Assembly (NCBI GenBank): GCA_018806985.1
Contig: JADANN010000099.1
Coordinates: 2,170,001-2,234,000, forward strand
From: Angiostrongylus vasorum
Lineage: Eukaryota; Nematoda; Chromadorea; Rhabditida; Metastrongylidae
Length of the DNA: 64,000 bases
Reading direction: 5' to 3'
In this document: in pieces, positions 1 to 11,600 of the stretch
Layout: every line of letters starts with the position of its first letter
Numbering within the stretch: the first letter of the stretch is position 1
Translations under genes and position numbers: made by a program
Notes under the pieces: model-generated
Databases searched by the model: none
The model's input: only the letters and a program-made list of their open reading frames with translations
What the model was told of the DNA's origin: nothing

Positions 1-230
1 TTGAAAGCAAAAAAAAGGCATACGCTTCTGTGGCGAGGAACCCCTCATTTTCGAGACATACTTGGAAAGCAAAGTGTAGATAAGTAGGTTTTGTGATGAG
101 AAGAATTGAGGGCAGATGGACGAGAAGAGCAGTGAAATGGACTCCAAGAGGATGCAGGCGACCCTCATGACGACCAAATGAAATTAACAAATGTCTTTGT
201 GCTTCACGTCAGCTAGCTGCTAATAGTTTA
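1..230 (+). mobile_element. 3' end of a non-LTR retroposon (C-terminal fragment)
   Basis: Around 98-180 the plus strand reads MRRIEGRWTRRAVKW followed by TPRG and a stop. This matches in position and residues the C-terminal tail of the RTE-like proteins further along the window (RWTRAVSDW...TPR...AGRPPTRW). An upstream in-frame stop shows it is dead. It is more diverged than the RTE-1-like copies and may belong to a second non-LTR lineage. The element begins outside the window. The end near 230 is a guess. Confidence 0.5.
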
Positions 231-2314
231 TGGATCATGAAATGATTGTCACAGACGTCACGATAAGTGAAACCCGCCACCGCAGCTAACAATGATCGCG
301 TGGGAACGAAATGAATTGAAAATTTCTCAAGGGCCATATTTCTTACAAAGACCGGTCACCATGCAATCCTATGTTGTAAGTATATATTGTAGATTAGATA
401 TTATACGATACTCGTTGTTCATTAAATATTAGGCATTGCATCTTACATAAAAACTATGCATTTTGTTCTATGTATTGCATCTCATATACTGCTTTTTATG
501 CCTAATAAAGAATATGGCTTTTAGCGTCGTTCTATGCAACTGTATAAGATGTTTCATGCATTCGACTCCATTCGCAGCACTGTACAGACGGTTGAGTGCA
601 CATTGACCTGTCCAGTGAGTTGCGGTGAGCAAATGATGTGTAGTCAGTGTTTTTATGTTTTCAGAGACGTCTTGTACCTAAAAGCCCACCCTAATGGATT
701 TGCGACGTAATTAGCCCAAGGTGCGAAATTAAACGAACATCCACGTAAACCTAAATTTGTGTGTTGCATTTCACATATTTCGTCTTATATTTTATGTATA
801 TAACATCTTGCTTTGCGTATTACACATTCTGCGCTATACATTAGGGCTCAGATAGCCCGCGTTATATAAGGTACATAACGTTCTTGATGACATTGCACCT
901 TATACACCACCTTAAACAGCTTATCTCACTGAATCAGGAGCAAAAGCGCGGACCAACAAATAGAACTTCAACTTGACTAGTAATTTGTTGATATAGCAAA
1001 ATTTCATTCTTATAAAGAGTGGAAGTAGAACCAGTGTTTCCTCAGCTCGTCCGCTTGTTGTCCAGTGACTATTTCTGCTAGGGTGGTATTGATCCTTGAC
1101 AGTGGTTTACTCCCTAATTAGACACATAAATGTTGGATCTTTCTCAAATTCAGAAACAACGCTGGGAGGGTAAACTATCGTCGAAGATAGCAGTTGGACA
1201 CTGAAGATTTCCCATACACTGCATATAATCTATTATGCTTTACATATTAGTTGAGACTAGTATGTCTCACATTCTAGCCGCGATCAAATGAAAACTGGCA
1301 CAGCTCCAAGACGCGTAACGTCACGGTCAATTTCCCTTAAGCCGGAATACACAGGCCACACGCACTTCTCATAACACACATAATAACATGCCTGACAAAA
1401 TATCTTTAAAACGAATGGATCCCCAACCAAAGCAGGAAATCGTGAGTTGTCGTCATCTTTAGAAAGAGTAACAAAAGGAATCGTCGCAAATAGCGCCCAT
1501 TCCGCTAGTTTATTCATGATGTGGTATTGCGAGGGTTTATCAAGAACATTGCACAGAGAATAACTATATTAGGAAGCAAAACTCTTTAAGCAGTGATCGG
1601 ACCCACAATATTGCTATGGTCTTAGAAAATAGTCGGAAGCGCTACACCCTCAAAAAAACTTTGAAGACGTTGGTAGGGAAGTGGTCTCGTGAAATTTACA
1701 GAAGAGTGGCCCCATCCTATACATGGACTACAACCGATTGCATCTCAACAGTAACACAATGACACAGTTTTTTCAATTCATGCATCACAATCTTCATAAT
1801 CGACGTCATGGCCAAACCTGATCGCTTCCGCAATCCAGTGGGTAATGAAGTTGGTGCACGAAAAGGGCAAATTTGTTCATCAAAAACTCCTATGGAACCC
1901 TAAAATTTGTTATTATCATTGTCATTATTATTATAGTATTATACTGTTATTATAGTTGTCATTATCATTACCTTTCGTTAAATTTCAGTGGAGCAGATGC
2001 GGTCTTCAAAGGGATCAACGATGCGTGAAAATAGATATGACTGCGAAGAAATAAGAACGCGGACCACGAAATAAAAAACTTCTGATATAATATGAATCAA
2101 AGTGGATGGGCTTGTAATTACCATGAACACATCTGTGAACTCAATTTACCTGATGGGCTTGGACTTAAAAGCAGAACTCGACACGGCAGTGAATATAAAG
2201 GCGACTCCTCAGTGGAACAGCGAACCTAAACTTATGCAAGTGTCTTGATAGAATGTCAATTTATGAATGTCTGGATAATACCTGCATTCCTTCTCTATAG
2301 GAGCATTTTTACTT
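231..2314. other. Stretch with no recognised gene
   Basis: AT-rich sequence with short open frames only. It includes an ATT-rich low-complexity patch at about 1910-1975. A 77-codon minus-strand frame at 1284-1517 has no clear splice partners, so I do not call it. Confidence 0.4.
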
Positions 2315-2315
2315 C

Positions 2316-2625
2316 ATTTATTTGGACGACCCGTATTCATTTCTTCTGTGCGGATTCAACCACTTCTCGCATTCAACTTGTTTTCCTCCTATACATCGTT
2401 CCCTAAGATCTTCTAACTTTTGGCTTGCGGGCTCTGTTAGTGCTTCAGGATTGTCGTGTATCTTTATAGATGTCAGTGAGTGCTGATCGAGTCGGTTCTT
2501 CCTGCAGTCATGGGATAGCCTGACTAGAGAGTTGCCAGCTGGACTACAGAGACTGAACGGTTCATAAAAGAATCTGATGCCAATTTCGCAACTGCAGAAG
2601 GATGAGAGGCTTTTTGTGCCAGGGC
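2316..2625 (-). repeat. SINE family C copy
   Basis: Read on the minus strand, it has the family C order seen at 39,094-39,455: a segment matching AATCGACTTGAACAGCATTC, then a segment around GAAGATCTTCG, then ATGCGAGAAGTG, then a tail resembling GGGTCATATAAA. The 107-codon minus-strand frame here comes from this repeat and is not a gene. The tRNA-like head is not clear in this copy. Confidence 0.5.
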
Positions 2626-2785
2626 CCAAGTGAGCAAACACCGTGATCCTGATTGGCGAGAATCACACTACTGTCGTTTTTCCCCCCTCCTTAATCCCTT
2701 AATGAGAAGAATAGAGACAAAGACAGCAACCATTTTTTGCAAATGTACCATTGCAAGCTCCAATCAAAGGTATTCTCCAAAGACT

Positions 2786-2825
2786 TGTTACTTGGATACT
2801 TGGACGGTCCGTCTTCACGAGCTAA
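2786..2825 (-). repeat. Family A 3'-end fragment
   Basis: The text TTGGATACTTGGACGG is the reverse complement of the 3' end of the family A repeat, followed by a few more matching bases. Only the terminal part is present, as expected of a severely 5'-truncated retroposed copy. Confidence 0.4.
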
Positions 2826-3340
2826 GACATGTTGTAATCACAAAATATGACAGACATGTTTCGGTGAACGAAAACGAGCAGATGTCAGTGCAAAGATATT
2901 TCTTCCCTTTGAGATGAAATGCCTGTGTGCAACATCACCAGAATTCCGGATTCTGAAAGTAAAGTACACCGTTTCGCTCACATTTCTTGTCATATCTATT
3001 TCTTCCTTTTCCTCACGTGTCTAATTCTATCTTGAACTTTTTCATTTGCCACTTTTGACCGGGAGATTTCTGAAAGCCCAAGAAAGTAAACTAGGTAAAT
3101 TTCTCGTATTCCAGTAACAGAGACTAATCGGCTTTATCTAATTCGCATTTTGGATGCATTTATAGAGGGCTTTTCCAAGCAGCATTCGGAATTCTTCGCA
3201 CGCGTTTTCGCACCCGCGACCAAAAGACGATATTAGAAATTCAGGGCAAACAGCATGACAGATTTTTGTACTAAACATAGCGAAGAGAATGAATCCTACT
3301 TTAGATCAAGATTTCCCAATTTCAGCTTTTAGTTCAACAT

Positions 3341-3729
3341 CCTCCCAACGGTTTACCGCCTCATCGTGGCTGGGAGGTGTTCCTGTGTGTCGGACTGCGA
3401 TGTACAGCAGGGGGATTCGTCCTCCGGCAGGGTCTCCCAAGCTGAGAAGGAGTCCGGCGTTTCCATTAGGAAGCCCTAGCTAAGAATAAACCAATACCAG
3501 GATCCACCACCGTCTTGGTATCAAAGTCGCATGGTGGTAAATCTCCCTCTAATCCACAAGGGTTGAGACTGCCTGTCGTGGTGACGACCATGGGCAGATT
3601 TTTGGCCAGACAGTCCTTGGGATTCGAGAGAAACACAATGGCTTAACCAGCAAATTCCCGAAAAAATGGTGGTTACGCTGGGGCCCACACAACTAGTAAT
3701 GACGGGCTGTTCAAGTATCAAGTAAATAA
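3341..3729 (+). repeat. Family A SINE-like repeat, nearly full length
   Basis: It starts with CCTCCCAACGGTTTACCGCC and ends in TCAAGTATCAAGTAAATAAG. It shares its whole length with copies at 44,631, 55,834 and 57,397. Two hairpins are visible: CCTCCCA pairing with TGGGAGG at the 5' end, and ATACCAGGA pairing with TCTTGGTAT (G-U tolerated) in the middle. No tRNA promoter boxes or protein were recognised. Confidence 0.7.
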
Positions 3730-4413
3730 GTTCAACATAAGCGTGGCGTGACCCTATGGATATTTTCGATACTTTTCACATATTTTGTTCTGGTGCCATA
3801 AATATTAAAAAAATATTGCAGTATCTAGCTGCCTTTCATAAATAATAAATAAATAATAAATATGCACGTCTAATTTTTGTTAAAGAATAAGAACTAATGA
3901 AACGAAGCATGTTCGATGCTGCTGTAAGGCGTCTGACTTACGTACGACTGCATCAGAACGCCGCCAAAGTCAACGATTTAACTGGAGAAGGTACTTAAGA
4001 AGGGTATTCTTATCACATTTATCACATTGACAATTCTTACCCGGTCTTAAATTCTTCTACGGGGATTCGGTAAAAATGTCTGACACAACATGGTGAAGAG
4101 CTTCCTCATATAGGTTCTTTTAAGCTTCTACTATCCTTTATAATCTGCGTCACATGACGGATGCTTTTGCGACGCAGACTGAGCTACATCATTTTTGTTC
4201 TCAGCTTTCACTGATGTCGATATCAACTCCAGCAGCAAGTAATGGGAGCAAGCAACTTGTAAAAAAATCCTTGAAAGCGATGCGCTCAGAAATGGCTGCT
4301 AATTAAGAAGGAAGAAATGATAAAAGAAGCAACATGCAACTTCTATGCAGCCACAGCGGTATTTTCACTGAAAGTTCAGGCACGTTTGCAGTTTTTCGTC
4401 ACTTGCAGTCTCT
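3730..4413. other. Stretch with no recognised gene
   Basis: AT-rich sequence between a family A repeat and a possible minus-strand exon. I see no gene, repeat family or structured site in it. Confidence 0.35.
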
Positions 4414-5072
4414 TCACGAACGAGAACAGCTGCAATTTTTGGCGGAGGTGTGCTTAAGAAGGAGAATAAAAAACGTTAGAAAAAAGAAAATATAATTCAC
4501 GAAATCCACGAAGTTATTGCGACTACGGTCTTCCTTTTTCCACCTAGGCGATTTTGGAGGCAAAATTTCCTTCTCAGTAACTTTCTCCTCCTTTTTCTCT
4601 TCCCAAAAAAAACTTGGAATTGCTTGAATACTTTTCACCAGTGCTGCAAATCGACCGCAATATCTCGTTTTGATGAGTTTCGTGGCTATTATCTGGGGCC
4701 CAGACTTCTAAAATTTGCTTACGTACATTGTGCAAGAAAAATGACAGAAAACGTAACTATTTTTTAGGATCAACTCTTTCAGACATCCCTTTTTCTGCTC
4801 AAGATAAACAAGCGCTTTTACTCACTTTGCTTAATGCCGTAATAGGCCAATCCAGAATTAGTCCAGTTCCCTGTGTATCAGCATAGTGCACTTTGGTCCA
4901 ACGTTGCCATGGCTGTAACGTAACGATGTTTCTGCACTCACCAACCAAGTTAAGCCACAAATTTTCCCTCCAAACGATTCTAGGTTGAGTTGCAATATGG
5001 TTCCACCCATTCCACGTCTTGCCGAATATTTGCTTTGGTGTGGATGGACATTTCTTCAAGGGCACCAAGTCT
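4414..5072 (-). CDS. Possible two-exon fragment of an unrecognised gene
   Basis: On the minus strand an open block from 5072 to 4826 (1 base plus 82 codons, tryptophan-rich, containing WRENLWLNLVGEC and GTGLILDWPITALSK) ends at a strong donor, AAA|GTGAGT. A second open block starts after TTTTAG at 4707 and runs 98 codons to a stop at 4414 (KSGPQIIATKLIKTRYCGRF, then lysine-rich, then a hydrophobic tail). The two join in phase across a 118-base intron. The 5' acceptor at 5073-5074 is weak. The hydrophobic tail may be intron read-through. I recognise no family, and it could be an old transposon protein. Confidence 0.3.
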
Positions 5073-5570
5073 CTACATCAATTCAGAAATGGTCTCTTGA
5101 CGACAGGTGCTCAGTTCAAGTTACCCGCAGAGTCTCGTGAGCCGTTGGGAATGCATACGTTCTCGTCTCGTCGGCACCGATGCTGTATGCATTCGCCTGA
5201 GGCTAGGGGCGGGTGCAATCATCTGCCTTCTCTTTCCCTTCATCTAAAAATTTTCACTTCTGCTATGTGCGATCGCGGATTTCCCTCTCGATTATTTTTC
5301 ACGTGTTTATTTTCGACTTAATGAGCACTTCTTAGCTTCAGGAGCAGCCAGTCATATAGTCGTCATTTTTTTCTAGGTGGAATACACATTCGCATATTCA
5401 AGAAATGTTCGCCCATTCGTTGAGTTAAAATAAAAATGGGAGAAAGATAGCAATCTTCGAGATTTTGACAAGGACAAAATAGTGTTGCAATGAGAATATT
5501 AGTATTAATCAATGTGTTCGCCTGCAGCTATATTTGCTAATAATTTCTAGGCTGCTCATCCTACGATTTC

Positions 5571-5586
5571 AGACCTGTAACTGAAG
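5571..5586 (+). promoter_or_regulatory. Likely spliced-leader acceptor before the receptor
   Basis: A pyrimidine-rich tract ending ATTTCAG (AG at 5571-5572) lies 14 bases upstream of the proposed start at 5587. Nematode mRNAs often receive a spliced leader at such sites. This one depends on exon 1 of the receptor being correctly assigned. Confidence 0.35.
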
Positions 5587-5658
5587 ATGATCGACTGTGT
5601 GGACGTGAATCACATTCTACAGATGTACGGCGACTGGACATCGTTGGTTGAAGTTCGT
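5587..5658 (+). CDS. Tentative receptor exon 1 (N-terminus)
   Basis: ATG then 24 codons (MIDCVDVNHILQMYGDWTSL and four more) up to a consensus donor CGT|GTAAGT. An acidic extracellular N-terminus suits the family. It ends in phase 0, but the next exon starts with one base left over from a preceding codon. A small exon of 3n+2 bases is therefore missing, or this exon belongs elsewhere. Confidence 0.4.
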
Positions 5659-8600
5659 GTAAGTCGAACAAGCTCATGGCTACAGTTTCGTTTCACTTTA
5701 TTATCACTGTATTAAAAAGTAAGCTTTTTGGATACCAAAACCTCTGCACTCTCGCGCCAGACTTATACTCTATCTCAAACACAATATTATCACGTTATCA
5801 ACTGAAACACAAAACAATAGTGTTCAACTTTCAGTTCATTGGAAAGTCCGTGTCTCGTATTACGTGTGCATGTTACGCGATTGTCGTTCATCAAACCTAT
5901 ACTCCTACGTTTATCTCTTCAAGCTTAGTAGAACGTTAAGACCCAAGAATAAAATGTGTTATGAAATACTCTTGCGTAACTGTTCCAACTCGTGCTTCTC
6001 ATGCCATTGTTGGCGACGTTCAATATTGTTGTTAGCTTCAAAACAAGACCTCATTCCTAAAAATACACCTCATTTCCAAGCGTTTCGATTGTCGATTACT
6101 CCCGAAGGGCTCACAAAACCTTATCTATCAGTTAAGGCGATGTGTTTTCCATGGAAAAAGCTGAGTGCAAGAAGATGATTGTGCCTATGGGGACGAATCA
6201 GTCTTACTTCAGGAACCTGAACAACAACGACACCGTCTCTCGGCAACTTTCACAGCTTATCCGATTTCAGCTTATCTTCAAAATCGGCATATCACTAGAT
6301 CGTTTGAAAAGAGTCGTTTAGCGCTTTCAAGAGTTCTCCCCCAAGCTTTCCCAATACGTTTTCTGATCTGTTTAATTCTTAACTTTAATTTTTTAATTAA
6401 TTGATTTTTGATCTTGAGTTGCAACTCTGTTTGATTCTCTTGCATTAATTTTTATGTGATCAGCAATAACAGTAGAGCGGTATAATGATGCATTTTAATA
6501 TTTCGCAAGTAAGTGGCACGGTGAAGAAGAACGAAACACTTGTGAGGCATCCAATGAAAAATTTACTGAAAGCCAAAAAGCTGCTCGAGGCCAAGTTGGC
6601 AGTTGCTTTTCTTTTCTTTCTCTTGACTTATTTATTTCTTATAAAGGCTTCACTAAATGCTTCGCTTTCACTGAAGCTCAGGACTTTGCTACCTCATTAC
6701 CTTTTATCCAGTTATTTGGCATGCGTTTTCATCTATGGCAGATCATTTATCTTTGGGATGTGAATCGGACTATATGATGGTGCTATCCTTCCCCGATAGA
6801 GGGCATTCTATAGTCATTTTTTTTCATTCTTTCATAGTTTAAGCTCCCTCATATATTCTTGCAGGTGCTTCCGCTAACAACGTTCTTTTCCCACAAAGCA
6901 CTATCGAGCTACTTTTTGGAGGAAGTAGCGTTAAGTTCAACTTTGTTGCTTTCATCATTGGCACTCTCACACCTTGAATTCACAACAAACTATTGATCAC
7001 TTCGTCAACCTTGCTTTCTAAAGTGATGTATTCCATTTTAGTTGATTTTTCCTTGTGGTTCTGTTCAATTGCGTTCTCATCTCAAAGCTTGTATTCGTAA
7101 AATGCATTTTCAATCATTCGGAGCTCATAGCCACTTCGCGGCCATCATAATGCACTCTGCTATATTTGGACATTGATGAGTAGCTCTCGGAAGTAGTGAA
7201 AATCAGCTAAGAGAAAGTTCAGTAGAGTCTGGGAACATCGAAACTGAATGAATACTGGATAAGAATACCTCATTACAGCTATATAAGATGATTAGGTAGT
7301 CGTCAATATTCGGATGAAACAGAACTAAAGAGCAATTCATTTTTTAACGCGTTGTTAATCATTTTATGGGCATTTCGTAAACGCAGCGCAGTGCCATTTT
7401 CAGAAGAAATACGGACGATGTCAGTTTATTGGGTACGGAGTAATGAAAAGCATACTGAGTTCCATTTTGCGGTCTAACCATAAACAATGTTTCTCTCACC
7501 TGACTACAATGACCTATCCACACCTATGGCTCAGCTTCCTAAAAAAGGCCGAATTTGATATTAATTCAAAAAACAAGGAGTAAGAACTATTAGAAAAACT
7601 AGTGCTTCACTAAGCCAATTTTGTGGGTTCTCAGTAAATTGCAAACCAGAGAGCTTAAAAAATAAGTTGCGAGGCTGCGTCCTGTATAAATAGAGCCTTC
7701 CTATTTAAAGAGGCCAAGCTTTAGGGTTTATCACCTCTTTCTATTTCAGGTCTTTAAATGTATGGAACAGCTACAGAACGAGAAAGGTCATTGTGGGGGA
7801 ATGTTCACTTGGCTAGTCAGGAACATAGCACAATTATTCCCAATCTGCACACTGTGCATTTTAATGACGATGACAATAAAATGAGTTCTTCGAGGGCTTG
7901 GAAATTTAAAATCAATTCCAATTATTTCTCCGGCACTCATTGAATTTATGTTGTTTTTTTTTCCTTCCTTCGCAAAAAGAAACACCAGGTAAGTGACGTG
8001 TGCCATTACAGTTGACTGAGCCAGAGTTTCGTGATGTGAAGGCGGTGATGACCTTTGTTCGGGACTCCATCTGCAGTATTTTACTAACAAAACCAATTGA
8101 CATAGACCAGCATTTCAAGCATTCGCACTAGCACACACCATTACCGAACGGGAATAAAATAAAAACGATTTTGCGACAGATGATCTCTACTATCCCTTAG
8201 GAATCTGCGAGTTCTTTAAGTGCTGCTGATTCCAGGATTTCGAGCATTTATCATTTCTAATAGTGAACACTGTCAGTTCTTTGCTGCAACTCAATCAACG
8301 TGTCCCAAGATGTAAATGCTCCTTTCACATAGTTTTTCTAAAAGTCCCTTGAAATTTTAGTATTTATCTTCCTTATAGGGAGCGTGTAGTGCAGTGGTTG
8401 GAGGCGCCACTGCGACACACACGTGGAATCGATCCACGAGCCCATGGCCCACCAAGCCCTCCATCCCTCCTGGGTCGGCAAATTGGTACCAGACTTGTCT
8501 GGGAGGATAGCAGCACTGGCTCGATACATTTTAGGCCACCGCGAGTCATTGTAAAGGCTGAATATGCATTCAATCACCTCCAAACGATGCTTAATGGTGT

Positions 8601-11600
8601 AGAATGCATGGAGCATCCCACAGGGATTGATCAACGCCGACACCTTTATCCTTTTTTATTTTCTGAATGATGAACGCAAATGTATCCAGATCACTCTGCG
8701 TGTGCTGTGGAATAATAACAAAATCTGACCAAACCTTTAGTAAGTGAGGAAATGGCGGTAGTCGGAGTCGTATTAAATAACCATATGGTATATAAAAAAC
8801 CTTTTAGTTGTGTTCGTTATATGTTTTTTTAAATCTTGACATTTACTTCAACTTAATTCCATTGCTGTAACGTCTGACGGTGAGCCAATACAGAACGAAA
8901 TCTAGTTTGCTTCAATTAACCCTTGTAACTTTTCTTTTCTTTACAGACTGTGGTGTGTTAAGGTGATTTACTCGTTGATTTACGCGCTGATATTCATCGT
9001 TGGAGTTGTGGGAAATGGATTGCTGATCTCATCAGTGCTGCTCAGAAAGCGATCCAGTGTCGCCAATGTCTTCCTGGTAAACTTGGCCGTCTCTGATCTG
9101 GTCAGTACTATTTGACGAATCTCTGATGATAATCGAAAACCACTTCGAAACAGCCATCTCATGGAGATGACCTCTGCGATTTTCTTTGATCACGCTTATT
9201 CTTAGCGAGCAAAACAAACACAGGGAGAAGAATCTAGCACACCGGATTAGAAAGAAAAAAAATCAAATCAGTTACAGTTTAATAATGGCACAGAAAAAAT
9301 TTAACGGTTTATTCTTTTATTTCCTTCGACTTGATGGGATAACGCCAGGAGCTGGTTTCTCGATATATTTTCCTATTATTAGAGCAGTTGTTCAGTCAAG
9401 TACTTGGTAGAAATGAAGAAAGAGAGGCTTTACTTTATCGCCCTTATGAATCTATAGTCTCTGTGAACCTTCATATCATTCTTATTTTGCTTTTCAGAGG
9501 ATCGAAAACGAGATTCAAATTTTTGGACTTTTCAACACATGTGTAGCACCTGCATGCATAAATGGTCGTGTCCTGCTAGGTGAAATCGCGCTTGTTGATT
9601 TCCTTTCGTATCTGGACTTCGAACCTTATCATAAAGTAGTGAAGGAAAATCAGTTTTATAGGCTGTAGAAGATCAGAATTTGATCTTGGTAGAATAGAAA
9701 ATGCAGGCATAGATCTGCAAACTCCAGTGGTTTAAAACTCATTTCATCAATTTTTAATGCAAATGAACGTTTAATATGACCCTTTAATAGAAGGCGAGAT
9801 ATATCGGAATAAGTTGAGAACTCCCACTATCTTTCCATCAAATGCATTGTGCTCAATGCACGAAGAACTGCTTCAGTGAGTCCCTACTTTGACGCGCGCG
9901 CTTCTTATTTCTTGGGAGCAAGGTTTGGAATGAAAGAAATTTATTCCCTGAATTTTCTAGAATATTCCGCAGTTTTTTTACTAGTTTGCGAAGTCAATAT
10001 AGCAAAAACCTACAAGGTGCTAGCAGTAATTTCCTTGGTAGATATCTTCTATCTGGGCCGTTGATAATTAGATAGTTCAACTCTTCTAGAAAAGGGAAAC
10101 TGACGAAGACGTTTCAATCAAAGTTCAGTCAGAAGCATCGCATACGAATTTGATTATCAAGAGAGTGAACGATCGAAAAAAGGGTACTCCCGTTAGATTA
10201 CGCCAAGCTAGAAATGCATGGTTCAATTTTTTGAAACACAAGCTCTCGCCGATCATTAATTCTGTGGACAAACCACATCCAATGGTACGGCAGCTATGAG
10301 GCCTTGAATGTTGAATGGAAAATGGGAACGAAAAGAAAAAAAGGAGATGCGATGACGTTGATTTATCTGGTTACTTAAACGTAGTTGTAGAAAAAGTACG
10401 GGACTGATATGTGCTATTCTATTAATAAACCGCTTAACTATTAGCCAATGAACTTTTTTCAAGCCAAGACAGTGGCTAATATGTCGCAAATCTGCAAATA
10501 TGTTAAATGAATTGCTTAAGGGTCAAGAAAAGAAACAGTAAAGAAATAGGGAGAGAGCACGTAATTTTTGCAGAATTTGAGAGCCTTATGAAAATTGTAT
10601 GGACCTGAGCGCTGGAAAATCAACATAAGGATTCCATAAAGTGGGTGCTTAGAGTTAGTACGAAAGTAAATTTGGGCAAAATTTCTCTCTTTGCATTCTT
10701 CTAGATACAAATTTTACGAAGGTTTATTGAAAATATCATTCAAAAGATTATGAATGAACTGCAGCTATCGCAGGTCTTCCAACGTGTCCTAGCGTACGTG
10801 ACATATGATGACAACGATGTTCGATGAATAGCATAATTTGCTGTGTATCTGGTGTCAGCTTCAATTCTTATCTCCTCTTAATTTTTTGGGAACAAAAATG
10901 ACAAAGCACAATGGTTTCAAAGTCTCTCGATGACACCTGCATCGTTTAGCTGTTGTGCATCACAGCTGTGCCGATTACTCCCGTATTGGCCTTCATGAAG
11001 AGATGGGTGTTCGGACTTGTGCTCTGCAAAATCGTCCCGTCCTGTCAGGCCATTTCAGGTGAATTCTGATTTTGTCCATCTCCAAATTAACGATTCAACA
11101 AAAACTTTTTTCATCATCTAAGTTTCAAACTTTATGTGATTAGTGATTGTAGTGACATAAAAGCTGTTCTTATTTTTCTGATAATGATGTAAATCGTTTA
11201 ATAGCAATAACCAAAACCTATTTCGATTATTTATGTATACTGCGTCCTTGTTTCTTAACTGGAACTGATCGACAACCTCATTTCAGTGCTGATTTCGTCG
11301 TGGTGTTTGTGTTACATCGCCATCGACCGATATCGAGTATCGTCACTCCTCTGAAGGAGCCGTGGAAGTTGCATCATGCACAGGTGAAATTAGCTATTCC
11401 TCTCCCTGATTTCGGTGCCGAATACATTCTGATCCTCAGAGTGTTCTTATCGTGACTTGGTTGGTAGCGGTGTTCGCTTCTTCTCCACTCTACTTTTTCA
11501 CAATCATTGAAAACGCTCACCATGACGAATATTACCTTATGCGGTGAGGTCAGTAACACTAAATCGGAGTTTTCCGTTCTTCAACAATTCTTACTGCAGT

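Noticed and set aside
8338..8670. Three overlapping frames of 66-101 codons
   Set aside because: All lie in a family B SINE and recur with it at many loci. They are tRNA-derived repeat sequence, not protein.
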